Positions 27,049-35,090 of a stretch of 64,000 nucleotides of DNA are shown here, piece after piece. A program made the translations under genes and the position numbers. Location: assembly GCF_900149695.1 (NCBI RefSeq), contig NZ_LT703004.1, positions 496,001-560,000 of the forward strand, read 5' to 3'. Source of the stretch: Anderseniella sp. Alg231-50 (GTDB lineage: Bacteria > Pseudomonadota > Alphaproteobacteria > Rhizobiales > Aestuariivirgaceae). The notes under the pieces are model-generated. The model was not told the DNA's origin. It made no database searches and saw nothing but the letters and a program-made list of their open reading frames with translations. How positions within the stretch are numbered: position 1 is the first letter of the stretch; each line of letters begins with the position of its first letter.

Positions 27049-27694
27049 TACCGGCTGGAGTGTTGCATATGCGCGTCCATGTGATGTGCTGCAACGGCTG
27101 GGAACAGATGCCCTTGGCCAGGAAGAACATGCCTGGGCCGCGCGGTTGTCAAGCATGGCGCGCCACCAGCACTTCATCGCAGGTCGTGCCTTGCTGCGGC
27201 ATCGTCTGTCCGCCGAGACGGAAGACACTGTTCAACCGGCAGACTGGGAGTTTGTGAGCGGGGACTGTGGCAAACCGGCGGTACGGCCAGACATGCCCGA
27301 CATCCGGTTCAGCATAAGCCATGCAGATGGCCTGGTTGCCGTCGCGACCAGTCTGACTGCCGAGGTCGGAGTTGATCTGGAACGTGTGTCCGGGACCCAG
27401 GACACCGACCCTGCCCTGGACCAGTTGACGGCTCGTGAAAAGGCATGGCTGCAGCGGCACGGCGACGACGAAACGTGGCAGGCATTCCTCGAACTGTGGA
27501 CCGCGAAGGAAGCCGTTTCCAAAGCGGCAGGTCTGGGATGTGGCGTGGACTTTCGGGACATTGAAATTAATGTGCCGGCCCGACGTGCCTCATGTCCGGA
27601 CAGCCTGTTGAAAGACGGTGACCACATGAAACTTGATTTGCAGACCATCCGGGTTCACGACGCCAGTTACTGCTTGAGCGTTGCGTCAATGTAA
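27029..27694 (+). CDS. 4'-phosphopantetheinyl transferase (Sfp type)
   Basis: A 221-residue Sfp-like transferase that would attach phosphopantetheine to Ser604 of the upstream synthetase. The two signature motifs are present: VGVDLE with the metal-binding Asp, and WTAKEAVSKAAG. RHQHFIAGRALLR and FSISHADG complete the family pattern. It starts 20 bases inside the end of the synthetase gene with AGGA seven bases upstream; a Met four codons further on is an alternative. The overlap shows that the two are one transcript. Together with the aminotransferase, the operon is self-sufficient for precursor supply, carrier activation and polymerisation. Confidence 0.87.
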   Translation: MTTDMDDTGWSVAYARPCDVLQRLGTDALGQEEHAWAARLSSMARHQHFIAGRALLRHRLSAETEDTVQPADWEFVSGDCGKPAVRPDMPDIRFSISHADGLVAVATSLTAEVGVDLERVSGTQDTDPALDQLTAREKAWLQRHGDDETWQAFLELWTAKEAVSKAAGLGCGVDFRDIEINVPARRASCPDSLLKDGDHMKLDLQTIRVHDASYCLSVASM

Positions 27695-27695
27695 A

Positions 27696-27716
27696 TCCCG
27701 GCTCACAAGACCGGGA
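27696..27716 (+). terminator. Short hairpin after the polymer operon
   Basis: Arms TCCCGG and CCGGGA with a 9-base loop begin two bases after the transferase stop codon. There is no T run; it is a weak terminator candidate. The rest of the 242-base gap to 27936 holds no convincing gene. Confidence 0.35.
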
Positions 27717-27936
27717 AGCACACGAAAACCGAAGATAACACCATGTTGTGCCTCAATCCGGACAGGCTGTTACCGCGCCATGACAAATGGCGACGGGTGT
27801 TCACAAAGTTTTTAGAAGCTGCGTCAAAAATTCAGGCGAATGCCTCTTTCACATTCATGTTGGTCGTCTGTAAGATGCCGAAATGTCACAATAATTCACG
27901 GTCGGCAACGTTGTTTTCCGAACATGTGAGGGTTGA

Positions 27937-29013
27937 ATGCGAATGATCCCTGCAACAGGAGCGCTGTCCAGACGCCTGATCGTTTCGGCGGTCGTCCTTG
28001 CGGGTTTGTTCGTTGCGCAACCGGTGCGGGCTGAACCGGACATTCAAGACGGTGCCAATAGGTTCGCGAGCGGTATTCTCAATCTGCTGTTTCCCAAGTC
28101 ACCGCCGGCTGAAACTTATTCCGGCAACACAACAGGTCTCCACAACAGTACGAAAACTTTTGCCAGGCCAGAGGACATGATCCCGTCGGACTGGACCGAT
28201 CCCGCCGAAATGCGCAGGGCCTGGAACGCCGCAATCGTGCATCTGCCGCACATGCACAACAAGTACAAGAAGTCCTTTGAAACCTCGGCGCCGGAGTTGC
28301 TGAAAGGTGAGTTCGGGTTTACGCAAAAACTGCCGGTCGTGATCTATATGCACGGTTGCTCGGGGTTCTGGTCGGGCACGCACATGCGAACGAAGTTTCT
28401 GGCGGAAAACGGTTTCGTGGTCGTGGCACCTGCCAGCCTGGCCCGCAAAAAGTATCCGCGATCTTGCCAGGTGGACGGCTACACTGCTGGCATGTATCGG
28501 CAAACGCTCAAAATGCGCCAGGCGGATGCCGGATATGCCATTGAGCAGGTCAGGAAACTGCCGTTTGTGGATGCGGACAGGATTGTGTTGATGGGTCTTA
28601 GCCAAGGCGGCATCACGGCTGCCACGTTCCAGCCCCAGAACAAGCGGCAAAAAGTACGAGCCCGCATTATTGAAGGCTGGACCTGCCATGACGACTGGCC
28701 TGAATACAATGGACTGCGCGCACCCACTTCAGAGCCGGTCCTGGCTCTGGTGGGTTCCAAGGACCCCTGGTTTCAGAGCGTTTCCAGGGGAGACTGCCAG
28801 CCGTTCCTGCATCCGGACAATGGCAGCTCATCTGTTGTTTACAAAGATGAACCACTGGCAAGCAGGCACGAGCTACTGGAGTTCACCAGTCCGAAAAAGG
28901 CGGTCGTACAATTCCTGCGGCGCCATGTTGATGCCAGAGCCGGCGTGGATGAATCCGGCGACCGGTCAATGGTGACCAGGCACCCGCTTTGGTTGAGGCT
29001 CAAGCCCGACTGA
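27937..29013 (+). CDS. Secreted alpha/beta hydrolase (dienelactone hydrolase-like)
   Basis: A 358-residue protein with a signal peptide ending near VRAEPD. The oxyanion region is YMHGCSGFW, and the Ser nucleophile is in MGLSQGGI. An Asp in GSKDPWFQ and a His in SRHELLEF complete a plausible triad. Many Cys residues (CSG, RSCQVD, WTCHDDW, GDCQPF) are compatible with periplasmic disulfides. It may be an esterase or depolymerase. It lies downstream of the polymer operon but is separated by 242 bases, so a functional tie is only a possibility. Confidence 0.75.
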   Translation: MRMIPATGALSRRLIVSAVVLAGLFVAQPVRAEPDIQDGANRFASGILNLLFPKSPPAETYSGNTTGLHNSTKTFARPEDMIPSDWTDPAEMRRAWNAAIVHLPHMHNKYKKSFETSAPELLKGEFGFTQKLPVVIYMHGCSGFWSGTHMRTKFLAENGFVVVAPASLARKKYPRSCQVDGYTAGMYRQTLKMRQADAGYAIEQVRKLPFVDADRIVLMGLSQGGITAATFQPQNKRQKVRARIIEGWTCHDDWPEYNGLRAPTSEPVLALVGSKDPWFQSVSRGDCQPFLHPDNGSSSVVYKDEPLASRHELLEFTSPKKAVVQFLRRHVDARAGVDESGDRSMVTRHPLWLRLKPD

Positions 29014-29023
29014 GGCAACCCTT

Positions 29024-29458
29024 TTAGGCTTCCGGTCTCTGAGTCCAGAGTTCAGCAAACACCTCCAGCAAGTTGCCGTCGGGATCGCGGAAGAACAGTG
29101 TGCGATGGCCAAAGTCCCGGTTTGTGGGTGGCGACACCAGATCGATACCCTTGTGCATGAGTTCTTCTGCACACTGGTCCACTTCACGCGCTGAAACCTT
29201 GAACGCCAGATGCAGCGAGGCGCTGCCATAAGGGGTTGGCACGTCCGCTGCGGTAAGCCCCGGTCGGGACAGCACCAGCGTATTACCGCCGACACTGTAT
29301 TCAAACCAGTTCGACGAAAGCTGGCGCGACATTGGAAATCTCATAATGTCTTCGTAGAAGTAGCGCATCGCTTCCATATCGCGGACAAAAATGACCGTGT
29401 AGTCAATTGCCCGAACAGAGTCGAAGGCCGAACCGATCTGCCGGTCCGACCCATTCAT
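29024..29458 (-). CDS. VOC-family (glyoxalase/dioxygenase fold) protein
   Basis: A 144-residue vicinal-oxygen-chelate protein. The first beta-alpha-beta unit opens with AIDYTVIFVRDMEAMRYFYED and the second with LHLAFKVSAREVDQCAEEL; the segment FFRDPDGNLLEVFAE carries the usual metal-binding Glu. Length is normal for a single VOC chain that dimerises. The reaction is unknown. It converges on the secreted hydrolase gene. The 259-base gap up to 29717 holds the promoter side of the next gene and nothing else visible. Confidence 0.82.
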   Translation of the reverse strand: MNGSDRQIGSAFDSVRAIDYTVIFVRDMEAMRYFYEDIMRFPMSRQLSSNWFEYSVGGNTLVLSRPGLTAADVPTPYGSASLHLAFKVSAREVDQCAEELMHKGIDLVSPPTNRDFGHRTLFFRDPDGNLLEVFAELWTQRPEA

Positions 29459-29717
29459 GATCGCTTCCTCATTGAAAAGCCCTCAACATGTTGGCCTTTG
29501 CGATTTTAGCCCTATCCGGCTTCGCAAGAAAAAGACACCATGCATAAAACCTAAACACGTCAAAAATCTGAAAAACAGTCATGCGACTTACTGTGGCCGA
29601 AATGTCACATATTTGAAAAAACTGCGGTGACTGCGGATTAAATGCTTCCCTTGCGCAATATCTTTTGGTCTTTTGGTTGTATGTGGGGATTGTAATTCAA
29701 CTTTCAGGGGCTTTGAC

Positions 29718-30878
29718 GTGAGAAAAACTATCCTGGCATCGTCTGTCGCGCTTTTCGCTTTGTCGGCGCCTGCCGCAGCAGCGGACCTTGAGACGGAACG
29801 CCAACTGGGCCTGATCGTGTCAGGTGTCGTTGATCAGTGGACCGGCGTGCAGATCATTGACGCTGGACAGGATGATGACACCGTATTCACCAATGGCGGC
29901 GAAGGTCGTCTGAGCCTACCGCTGGGCGACAATCTTTCGATCCAGTCCGACGTGAAGTATGAATACAATTCCAACGCGCTTGAAAGCCCAGGTGACAATG
30001 ATGTCATCGGTCCACGGTACTCCTTCCAAGGCGCGGCACATGTCAGCTGGCGTGATCCTTCCTCCTTCCTGCTCGGCGCATTCGGCGGCGCCGGCGTCAC
30101 CAGTTTTGGCAGACGTAAATATGATGTGAGGTTCATCGGCGGTGAGGCGCAGGTCTATCTCGACGACATCACCCTGTATGCCCAGGGCGGGTATGTTGAC
30201 TACGCGAATACGCAGACCACAGGCTTGGTGGCTCTCAGTTCCCCGACCCCTGACGATGGCCTGTTCGCCCGCGGCGTGCTGCGCTGGTTCCTGACACCGG
30301 ACAGTCGCATTCAGATCGAGGGCACCTATGTGAACCTTGATCTCGTGAGCGCTGCCTTCGGCAGTGCCGGAGAAGCCGAGATATTTTCAGCAGGCGCGCG
30401 CTACGACTTTACGGTAGGCGGCCTGCCGGTCATTGGTGACACACCATTTTATGTGGCCTATCGCGGCACGTTCCGCGACAATTGCGCCTTCGGCGATGAT
30501 CTGGACGATCATACATTCATGGTCGGCACCAGTTATTCGTTCTCCGGCGACATGCTCACCGTGGACCGCCAGGGTGCCACCCTTGATACGCCAAACTTCG
30601 ACCACGGTTGTGTTGGGGAACTCCCGCAGCAGCCCTCCGACCGCCGCCTCAAAACGGATATCGTGGCGCTGGGCGAAACCGAAGACGGCATCAAACTCTA
30701 CAGCTGGAAGTACAAGTCCGACCTGGTCACAACCTGGGTTGGCGTGATGGCGCAGGACCTGGAAGTAACCCACCCACAAGCGCTGGTCACCGGAGCAGAC
30801 GGCTTCTACCGGGTGAACTATTCCGGCCTCGGGGTTCAGATGATGACACTGGAACAGTGGAACGCCAGACACCTCTGA
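29718..30878 (+). CDS. Outer-membrane-type protein with C-terminal S74 autoprocessing chaperone domain
   Basis: A 386-residue exported protein. The GTG start has AGGGG seven bases upstream, and a signal peptide ends at AAAADLE. Residues 20-285 or so are rich in alternating beta strands, as in an outer-membrane beta barrel. The C-terminal 80 residues carry SDRRLKTDIVALGE, the Ser/Lys motif of the intramolecular chaperone domain found in phage tail spikes (peptidase S74), followed by the family's KYKSDLVTTWVGVMAQDLE and YRVNYSGLG. In phages this domain trimerises the fibre and cuts itself off. No other phage genes are near. A rho-independent terminator follows. Confidence 0.75.
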   Translation: MRKTILASSVALFALSAPAAAADLETERQLGLIVSGVVDQWTGVQIIDAGQDDDTVFTNGGEGRLSLPLGDNLSIQSDVKYEYNSNALESPGDNDVIGPRYSFQGAAHVSWRDPSSFLLGAFGGAGVTSFGRRKYDVRFIGGEAQVYLDDITLYAQGGYVDYANTQTTGLVALSSPTPDDGLFARGVLRWFLTPDSRIQIEGTYVNLDLVSAAFGSAGEAEIFSAGARYDFTVGGLPVIGDTPFYVAYRGTFRDNCAFGDDLDDHTFMVGTSYSFSGDMLTVDRQGATLDTPNFDHGCVGELPQQPSDRRLKTDIVALGETEDGIKLYSWKYKSDLVTTWVGVMAQDLEVTHPQALVTGADGFYRVNYSGLGVQMMTLEQWNARHL

Positions 30879-30906
30879 TTGAACTTTATTCTCTGCGATA
30901 CTCAAC

Positions 30907-30940
30907 CCCCGGATGCTGGCATCAGTATCCGGGGTTTTTT
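30907..30940 (+). terminator. Rho-independent terminator
   Basis: Stem arms CCCCGGAT and ATCCGGGG with a 12-base loop are followed directly by six T residues. It lies 28 bases after the stop of the S74-domain gene, which it terminates. Confidence 0.88.
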
Positions 30941-31022
30941 GATTGACGTATCGCTCTGAACATCTGCTCGATGCAAACGCGCAGGATGAGGGATGGAGTG
31001 GCCATCCTCTCGCCCGGCTCCA

Positions 31023-31457
31023 TCAGGCTGCCAATGCCGCCTTGGTCCTGCCTATTGCCAGTGCGGCCTGCGCAGCCTCGCGGCCCTTCTCGACGAAATG
31101 CTTCTGGAAAATCTCATTGTGATGATCGGTTTCCTGATACTGGTGCGGGGTCAGCGAGACCGACAGCACGGGAACCCTGGTGTCCAGGCTGACCCGCATG
31201 AGGCCGTTCACGACGGCATCGGCGACAAAGTCATGCCGGTATATACCACCGTCAACGACGAAGGCCGCCGCAGCTATGGCTGCATACTTCTCCGTCACGG
31301 CAAGTTCGTATGCCAGCAACGGCATCTCGAAAGCGCCCGGCACGTCGAAGACGTCTACCTGGCCGGCAGGAATGACGGAACAAAACCCTTCCAGCGCCCG
31401 GTCAACGATATCGGCATGCCAGTTGGCTTTGATGAATGCGTAAGTGGTATGCGTCAC
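31023..31457 (-). CDS. ribH: 6,7-dimethyl-8-ribityllumazine synthase (RibH2 type)
   Basis: A lumazine synthase of 144 residues that condenses 5-amino-6-ribitylaminouracil with dihydroxybutanone phosphate in riboflavin synthesis. The FKANWH-like opening (FIKANWHADIV), VPGAFEMP, the FVVDGGIYRHDFVADAV segment and SVSLTPHQY resemble the decameric Brucella/Rhizobiales RibH2 rather than the icosahedral RibH1. The GTG start has AAGGGAGA upstream, preferred over a TTG-like start eight codons earlier. An FMN riboswitch precedes it, so it is repressed when FMN is plentiful. No other rib gene is in the window. Confidence 0.9.
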   Translation of the reverse strand: MTHTTYAFIKANWHADIVDRALEGFCSVIPAGQVDVFDVPGAFEMPLLAYELAVTEKYAAIAAAAFVVDGGIYRHDFVADAVVNGLMRVSLDTRVPVLSVSLTPHQYQETDHHNEIFQKHFVEKGREAAQAALAIGRTKAALAA

Positions 31458-31539
31458 ACAAGATCTCCCTTCAAGCAACAAGACACGTCACCAAGGCGAT
31501 CCTGAACGATACCGGCCATACGAACAGCGGCCGGCAATC

Positions 31540-31684
31540 GTACTTTCTCTATCATCCGGACTATGACCGTCGGCTCAGGCATCGCACCTGATCTGCTGAC
31601 CCTTCCAGGCGGAAGGCGCTCGCGGGCTTGCAGAACTCGCTGCTTACCGCCGGTGGGGAGTTTCACCCCGCCCTGAGAACAGGA
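31540..31684 (-). ncRNA. FMN riboswitch (RFN element)
   Basis: On the minus strand the conserved RFN core is present in order: TTCTCAGGGCGGGGTGAAA, CCCCACCGGCGGTAA, GCCCGCGAGCGCC, GTCAGCAGATC, GAGCCGACGGTCATAGTCC and GAGAAAGTACG. It ends about 83 bases before the ribH start. Just downstream, arms around GCCGGCC and GGCCGG can form a hairpin that may be the expression platform. The 341-base stretch between ribH and the acetyltransferase gene is otherwise empty; frames read through it are not genes. Confidence 0.93.
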
Positions 31685-31798
31685 CGTTTCTATAACAGGT
31701 TCAGGCATCGGGCAATGACTTGCGTGCGGGGTAGCCATTCACGACGGGATCATCGGAGTTGCCGCATCGCGCCTTCAGGCAAACGACCAGCCACCAGT

Positions 31799-32263
31799 TC
31801 ATGTCACCGCAATGTCAAAATGCAGAACGTCCTCGCGGAGACCGAGCTTCGTGTAGAGCTGGATGGCGGGGTCGTCCTCCAGGTCAGCCTGGATAAACAT
31901 GACATGAGCGCCGCGCTCAGCTGCAATGATCCTGACCTGTTCAATAAGGCCCGTCGCGATGCCTCTTCTGCGATGTGGCTTGGCGACCGCCAGATCGTAA
32001 ATGTAGATCTCGCTGCGTTGCTGTTCGAGTTTCTCAAGTTCGTAGGCCACCAGCCCGCCGACGACTTCTGCGCCTTGCATTGCAGCCAGCACGATAACCG
32101 TCTCATTGCCGAGCAGCTTCTCGAGGTACTGCCGGTCGGGTTGCGCATGAGCGTAGGTCGGCTCGTCCTCGAATGCATGCCCGAATACAACTAGCAGGTC
32201 TCGCACCATGTCGCTGTCACCTGATGCAAGCCTGCGAATGGTGAACGGTATCAGCTGTGTCAT
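31799..32263 (-). CDS. AAC(3)-I-like GNAT acetyltransferase
   Basis: A 154-residue GNAT-fold acetyltransferase closely resembling aminoglycoside 3-N-acetyltransferases of class I. Recognisable AAC(3)-I segments include FGHAFEDEPTYAHAQPD, SEIYIYDLAVAKPHRRRGIATGLI with the acetyl-CoA loop, QADLEDDPAIQLYTKLG and a terminal REDVLHFDI. It would acetylate the 3-amino group of aminoglycosides such as gentamicin, or a related natural amine. The start at 32263 has AAGG six bases upstream; the frame opens 16 codons earlier. There is no integron or transposon around it, so it looks like a resident chromosomal gene. Confidence 0.82.
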   Translation of the reverse strand: MTQLIPFTIRRLASGDSDMVRDLLVVFGHAFEDEPTYAHAQPDRQYLEKLLGNETVIVLAAMQGAEVVGGLVAYELEKLEQQRSEIYIYDLAVAKPHRRRGIATGLIEQVRIIAAERGAHVMFIQADLEDDPAIQLYTKLGLREDVLHFDIAVT

Positions 32264-32430
32264 GGGCACCTTCGAGAACAAATCTTCCGGGCAATCCGGG
32301 TAAGCCGTCATTAGGGCTATTTTCAGTCAAGGCAAGTGAGCAGGCCGAACCCTGTTCGTTGATCAGATGAGTCAGATCTAAACGGTAAGTGATTGTTTTT
32401 AAGTAATTTTGGCAGCACCTCTGTTTGCGG

Positions 32431-33297
32431 TCACACCTTGACAGCCAGCAACTCCTGCAGGGTGTTCAGCTTGGGTGAGGTGTAGTTTTTTCGCCAGGCC
32501 ATCAGCGTCTTGATCCGCGCATACCGACCGGGCAGCATGCGATACTGAAGCGTCTCGTGCACATCGACGATGGACAGCACGGATTTCGGGATCACGGCGA
32601 ACCCGGTACCGGCGGACACGCATGACAGCATGGCAAGGTAGGACCCGACCGCCAGCGTCGTTCCAGGTGCTATCTGTTCGCCGAGCAGCCAGTCATTGAG
32701 GTAACGGCGATAAGCGCAACCTTCTTCAAACGCGACAATCGTCTGTCCGTTCAAGGCGGCGGTGTCTTCTATCGAGGTGAATGATTTCGCCGCGACCAGG
32801 CAAAGCTCTTCCGTAAAGACCGGCAACGTCTGAAAGCCCTTGTTGCTGACCGGTTCTGCAATGAAGGCAATATCTATTTCTTCGTTGCTCAGACTGTTGT
32901 GGAGAGCACCGGCGGTGGCCGTCGTCAGGCGGATCGAGACATCCGGATGCATGGCATGAAAACGCGAAAGCAGTTTGGGCAGGCGCGCTGCAGCAGTGCT
33001 TTCCATGGTGCCTATGCGGAGGGTTCCGCTGAGCGCTTTCGTCTTAACCGCATCGGCGGCTTCACGCGCCAGGGTCAGCATGCGCTCGGCATAAGGCAGC
33101 AGGTTGCGGCCGGCATCGGTCAGTGTCATGCGCCTGTTGTCGCGCAGGAACAAGGGTTCGCCCAACTGATCTTCCAACTGCCGGATGCGGGTACTGACAC
33201 TCGATTGCACCCTGTTCAATTGCGCAGCCGCCTTCGAGACCCCGCCGTGGCGGACAACGGCCTGAAACACTTCCAGCGATGCGATGTCCAGTCTCAA
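32431..33297 (-). CDS. LysR-family transcriptional regulator
   Basis: A 288-residue LysR regulator: helix-turn-helix VRHGGVSKAAAQLNRVQSSVSTRIRQLEDQLG, then an effector domain with LRIGTMESTAAARLP and IDIAFIAEPV. It is divergent from an MFS transporter gene with a 76-base gap, an arrangement that usually means the regulator controls the transporter. This pairing of LysR with YbfB/YjiJ-type MFS is common. Confidence 0.87.
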   Translation of the reverse strand: MRLDIASLEVFQAVVRHGGVSKAAAQLNRVQSSVSTRIRQLEDQLGEPLFLRDNRRMTLTDAGRNLLPYAERMLTLAREAADAVKTKALSGTLRIGTMESTAAARLPKLLSRFHAMHPDVSIRLTTATAGALHNSLSNEEIDIAFIAEPVSNKGFQTLPVFTEELCLVAAKSFTSIEDTAALNGQTIVAFEEGCAYRRYLNDWLLGEQIAPGTTLAVGSYLAMLSCVSAGTGFAVIPKSVLSIVDVHETLQYRMLPGRYARIKTLMAWRKNYTSPKLNTLQELLAVKV

Positions 33298-33373
33298 ATC
33301 GTTCTCATTATCAAAACCAGTTATTCTCTATAAATCATTTTTGCAGATGGCAGGAAGTTCGTAAAGTAGATGA

Positions 33374-34531
33374 ATGCCAGCCAGACAATCACCAGTACTG
33401 ATCGCGTTTTCCGGGTTTCTTTGCCTTGTGCTTGCCATGGGGATCGGCCGTTTCGCCTACACGCCGGTGCTGCCGGTGATGCTGGGTGACGGCCTGCTGG
33501 ATGTAGGCACCGCCGGCATAATCGCCTCCGTCCACTTCATCGGATACGCGATGGGCGCATTTGCAGGTGCGTATGGCATCGCGACACCGCGAAAAATCCT
33601 GATGGCGTCGTTGGTCATTATTGTCGTCTCAACCGTTGCGATGGGCGTAACCGATAGCCATTATGCCTGGCTTGGCGCGCGCTGGCTGGCCGGTTTCTGC
33701 AGCGCTCTTATCCTGATCATCGTCAGCACCTATCACATCAGATCCCTCACCGGGCCTGAGCACAGCAACCTGCAGGGCTGGGTGTTCGCGGGCGTCGGGG
33801 CCGGCATCTTGCTTGTCGGCGTGGCTGTGCTGGCCATGATGATCTTGAGAGTTCCGAGCTATATGATGTGGCTGTGGTTCGGTGGCCTGGCGCTGGCAGG
33901 ATCCATATACCTGTGTGTACAGCGAATTGATTTCGACCGACCGTCGGCAGATGCTGCCGCAGGAGAGGAAATTCGCAAAACACCACTTTCCTGGGCCATT
34001 ATCCTGCCCTACGCCGCAATGGGCTTCGGATACATCGTTCCTGCCACCTACCTGCCCGTGATGGCGCAGGAGATCTTGCCGTCGCCACTGATATTCGGAT
34101 TGGGTTGGCCCGTCTTCGGCGCCGCCGCAGCGGTCTCAACGGTTTTGATCGGACAGCTTCAGTCACGCTACTCCAACAGGCAAATCTGGCTGGCCGCACA
34201 GGTCGTCATGGCTCTCGGCCTGCTGGCTCCAGCGGTTTCGCAATCGATTGCCGCCATCATCATCGCAGCGCTGTGCGTCGGTGGCACGTTCATGGTCATC
34301 ACCATGGCCGGCATGAAGGAGGCGCATCGAATTGCCGGGCCGGGAGACGCCCAGCGTCATGTCGCCGTCATGACGTTTGCCTTCGCGACAGGACAGATTG
34401 CCGGACCCATTGCTGCCGGCTGGGCGTTTGAAAAACTGGGCGGATTTTCCTATCCGCTGATCCTTGCAGGTATCCTGCTGATCATCAGCCTGGTACCGAT
34501 GCTTAAGGGCCTTTCCCGGAGGCAACCGTGA
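33374..34531 (+). CDS. YbfB/YjiJ-family MFS transporter
   Basis: A 385-residue major facilitator with about twelve hydrophobic helices. The opening FSGFLCLVLAMGIGRFAYTPVLPVML and GTAGIIASVHFIGYAMGA are characteristic of the YbfB/YjiJ group (MFS_4), which has no firmly known substrate. It is probably regulated by the divergent LysR protein. The 149 bases after it contain only the ribosome site of the next gene. Confidence 0.86.
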   Translation: MPARQSPVLIAFSGFLCLVLAMGIGRFAYTPVLPVMLGDGLLDVGTAGIIASVHFIGYAMGAFAGAYGIATPRKILMASLVIIVVSTVAMGVTDSHYAWLGARWLAGFCSALILIIVSTYHIRSLTGPEHSNLQGWVFAGVGAGILLVGVAVLAMMILRVPSYMMWLWFGGLALAGSIYLCVQRIDFDRPSADAAAGEEIRKTPLSWAIILPYAAMGFGYIVPATYLPVMAQEILPSPLIFGLGWPVFGAAAAVSTVLIGQLQSRYSNRQIWLAAQVVMALGLLAPAVSQSIAAIIIAALCVGGTFMVITMAGMKEAHRIAGPGDAQRHVAVMTFAFATGQIAGPIAAGWAFEKLGGFSYPLILAGILLIISLVPMLKGLSRRQP

Positions 34532-34680
34532 TCTTCAATATTGCCGATCCGTCAGGACACCACCAGTCAATCAGGTTGAAGAAATTCATAAGCCGTCTGC
34601 AATAAGGAATAGTCGAACTGCAGGGTTTGTCGTAACCAGACAGCAATGACTGTTTCACTCAGGAGCCGGAGGAGATTTTC

Positions 34681-35082
34681 ATGAGCGGTGAGACGAACCT
34701 GAATGAACTTCTAAAATCGCTTTCGGCACAGCTTGTCGAGGGGGTTTATGTATTCGCCACACTGCCGGACGATTCAATACCGGAAAACATCACTCCGCGT
34801 ATGGTTTTCCGGGAGGCCGAAGGCATAACCCTCGTGCTTCGCAAGACAGAAGCCGAAGCGTGTGGTCTGGCTTGTGAGTTTCCCTGCCGGATGATTACGC
34901 TGGACGTGCATTCGTCACTCGAGGCCGTCGGCTTTATCGCGCATATCGCCAGTGAACTCGCCCGGCATGACATGGGCGTCAATCCCGTGTCAGGCTTTTT
35001 CCACGATCACCTGTTTGTGCCTGAGGGACGCGAGCAGGATGCCATGCGGATTCTGGAACGGATTGCCAGTGACAGCACCTAG
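34681..35082 (+). CDS. ACT-domain protein
   Basis: A 133-residue protein of the ACT_3 kind (a tandem-ACT small regulator). LLKSLSAQLVEGVYVFATLPD opens the first unit; MITLDVHSSLEAVGFIAHIASELARHDMGVNPVSGFFHDHLFVP is the conserved ACT core of the second. ACT domains bind amino acids, so it may sense an amino acid level. A GGAGGAG site precedes the ATG. It converges on the aspartate dehydrogenase gene, with only eight bases between the stops. Confidence 0.8.
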   Translation: MSGETNLNELLKSLSAQLVEGVYVFATLPDDSIPENITPRMVFREAEGITLVLRKTEAEACGLACEFPCRMITLDVHSSLEAVGFIAHIASELARHDMGVNPVSGFFHDHLFVPEGREQDAMRILERIASDST

Positions 35083-35090
35083 AAGACACT

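Noticed and set aside
27743-27946. 67-codon frame after the phosphopantetheinyl transferase
   Set aside because: No ribosome site; it ends inside the start region of the secreted hydrolase and looks random.
29718-30878. Prophage remnant suggested by the tail-spike chaperone domain
   Set aside because: There is no integrase, capsid, terminase or other tail gene nearby, and the protein has a bacterial signal peptide.
31454-31738. 94-codon minus-strand frame upstream of ribH
   Set aside because: It runs through the FMN riboswitch, a structured RNA, and has no protein-like composition.
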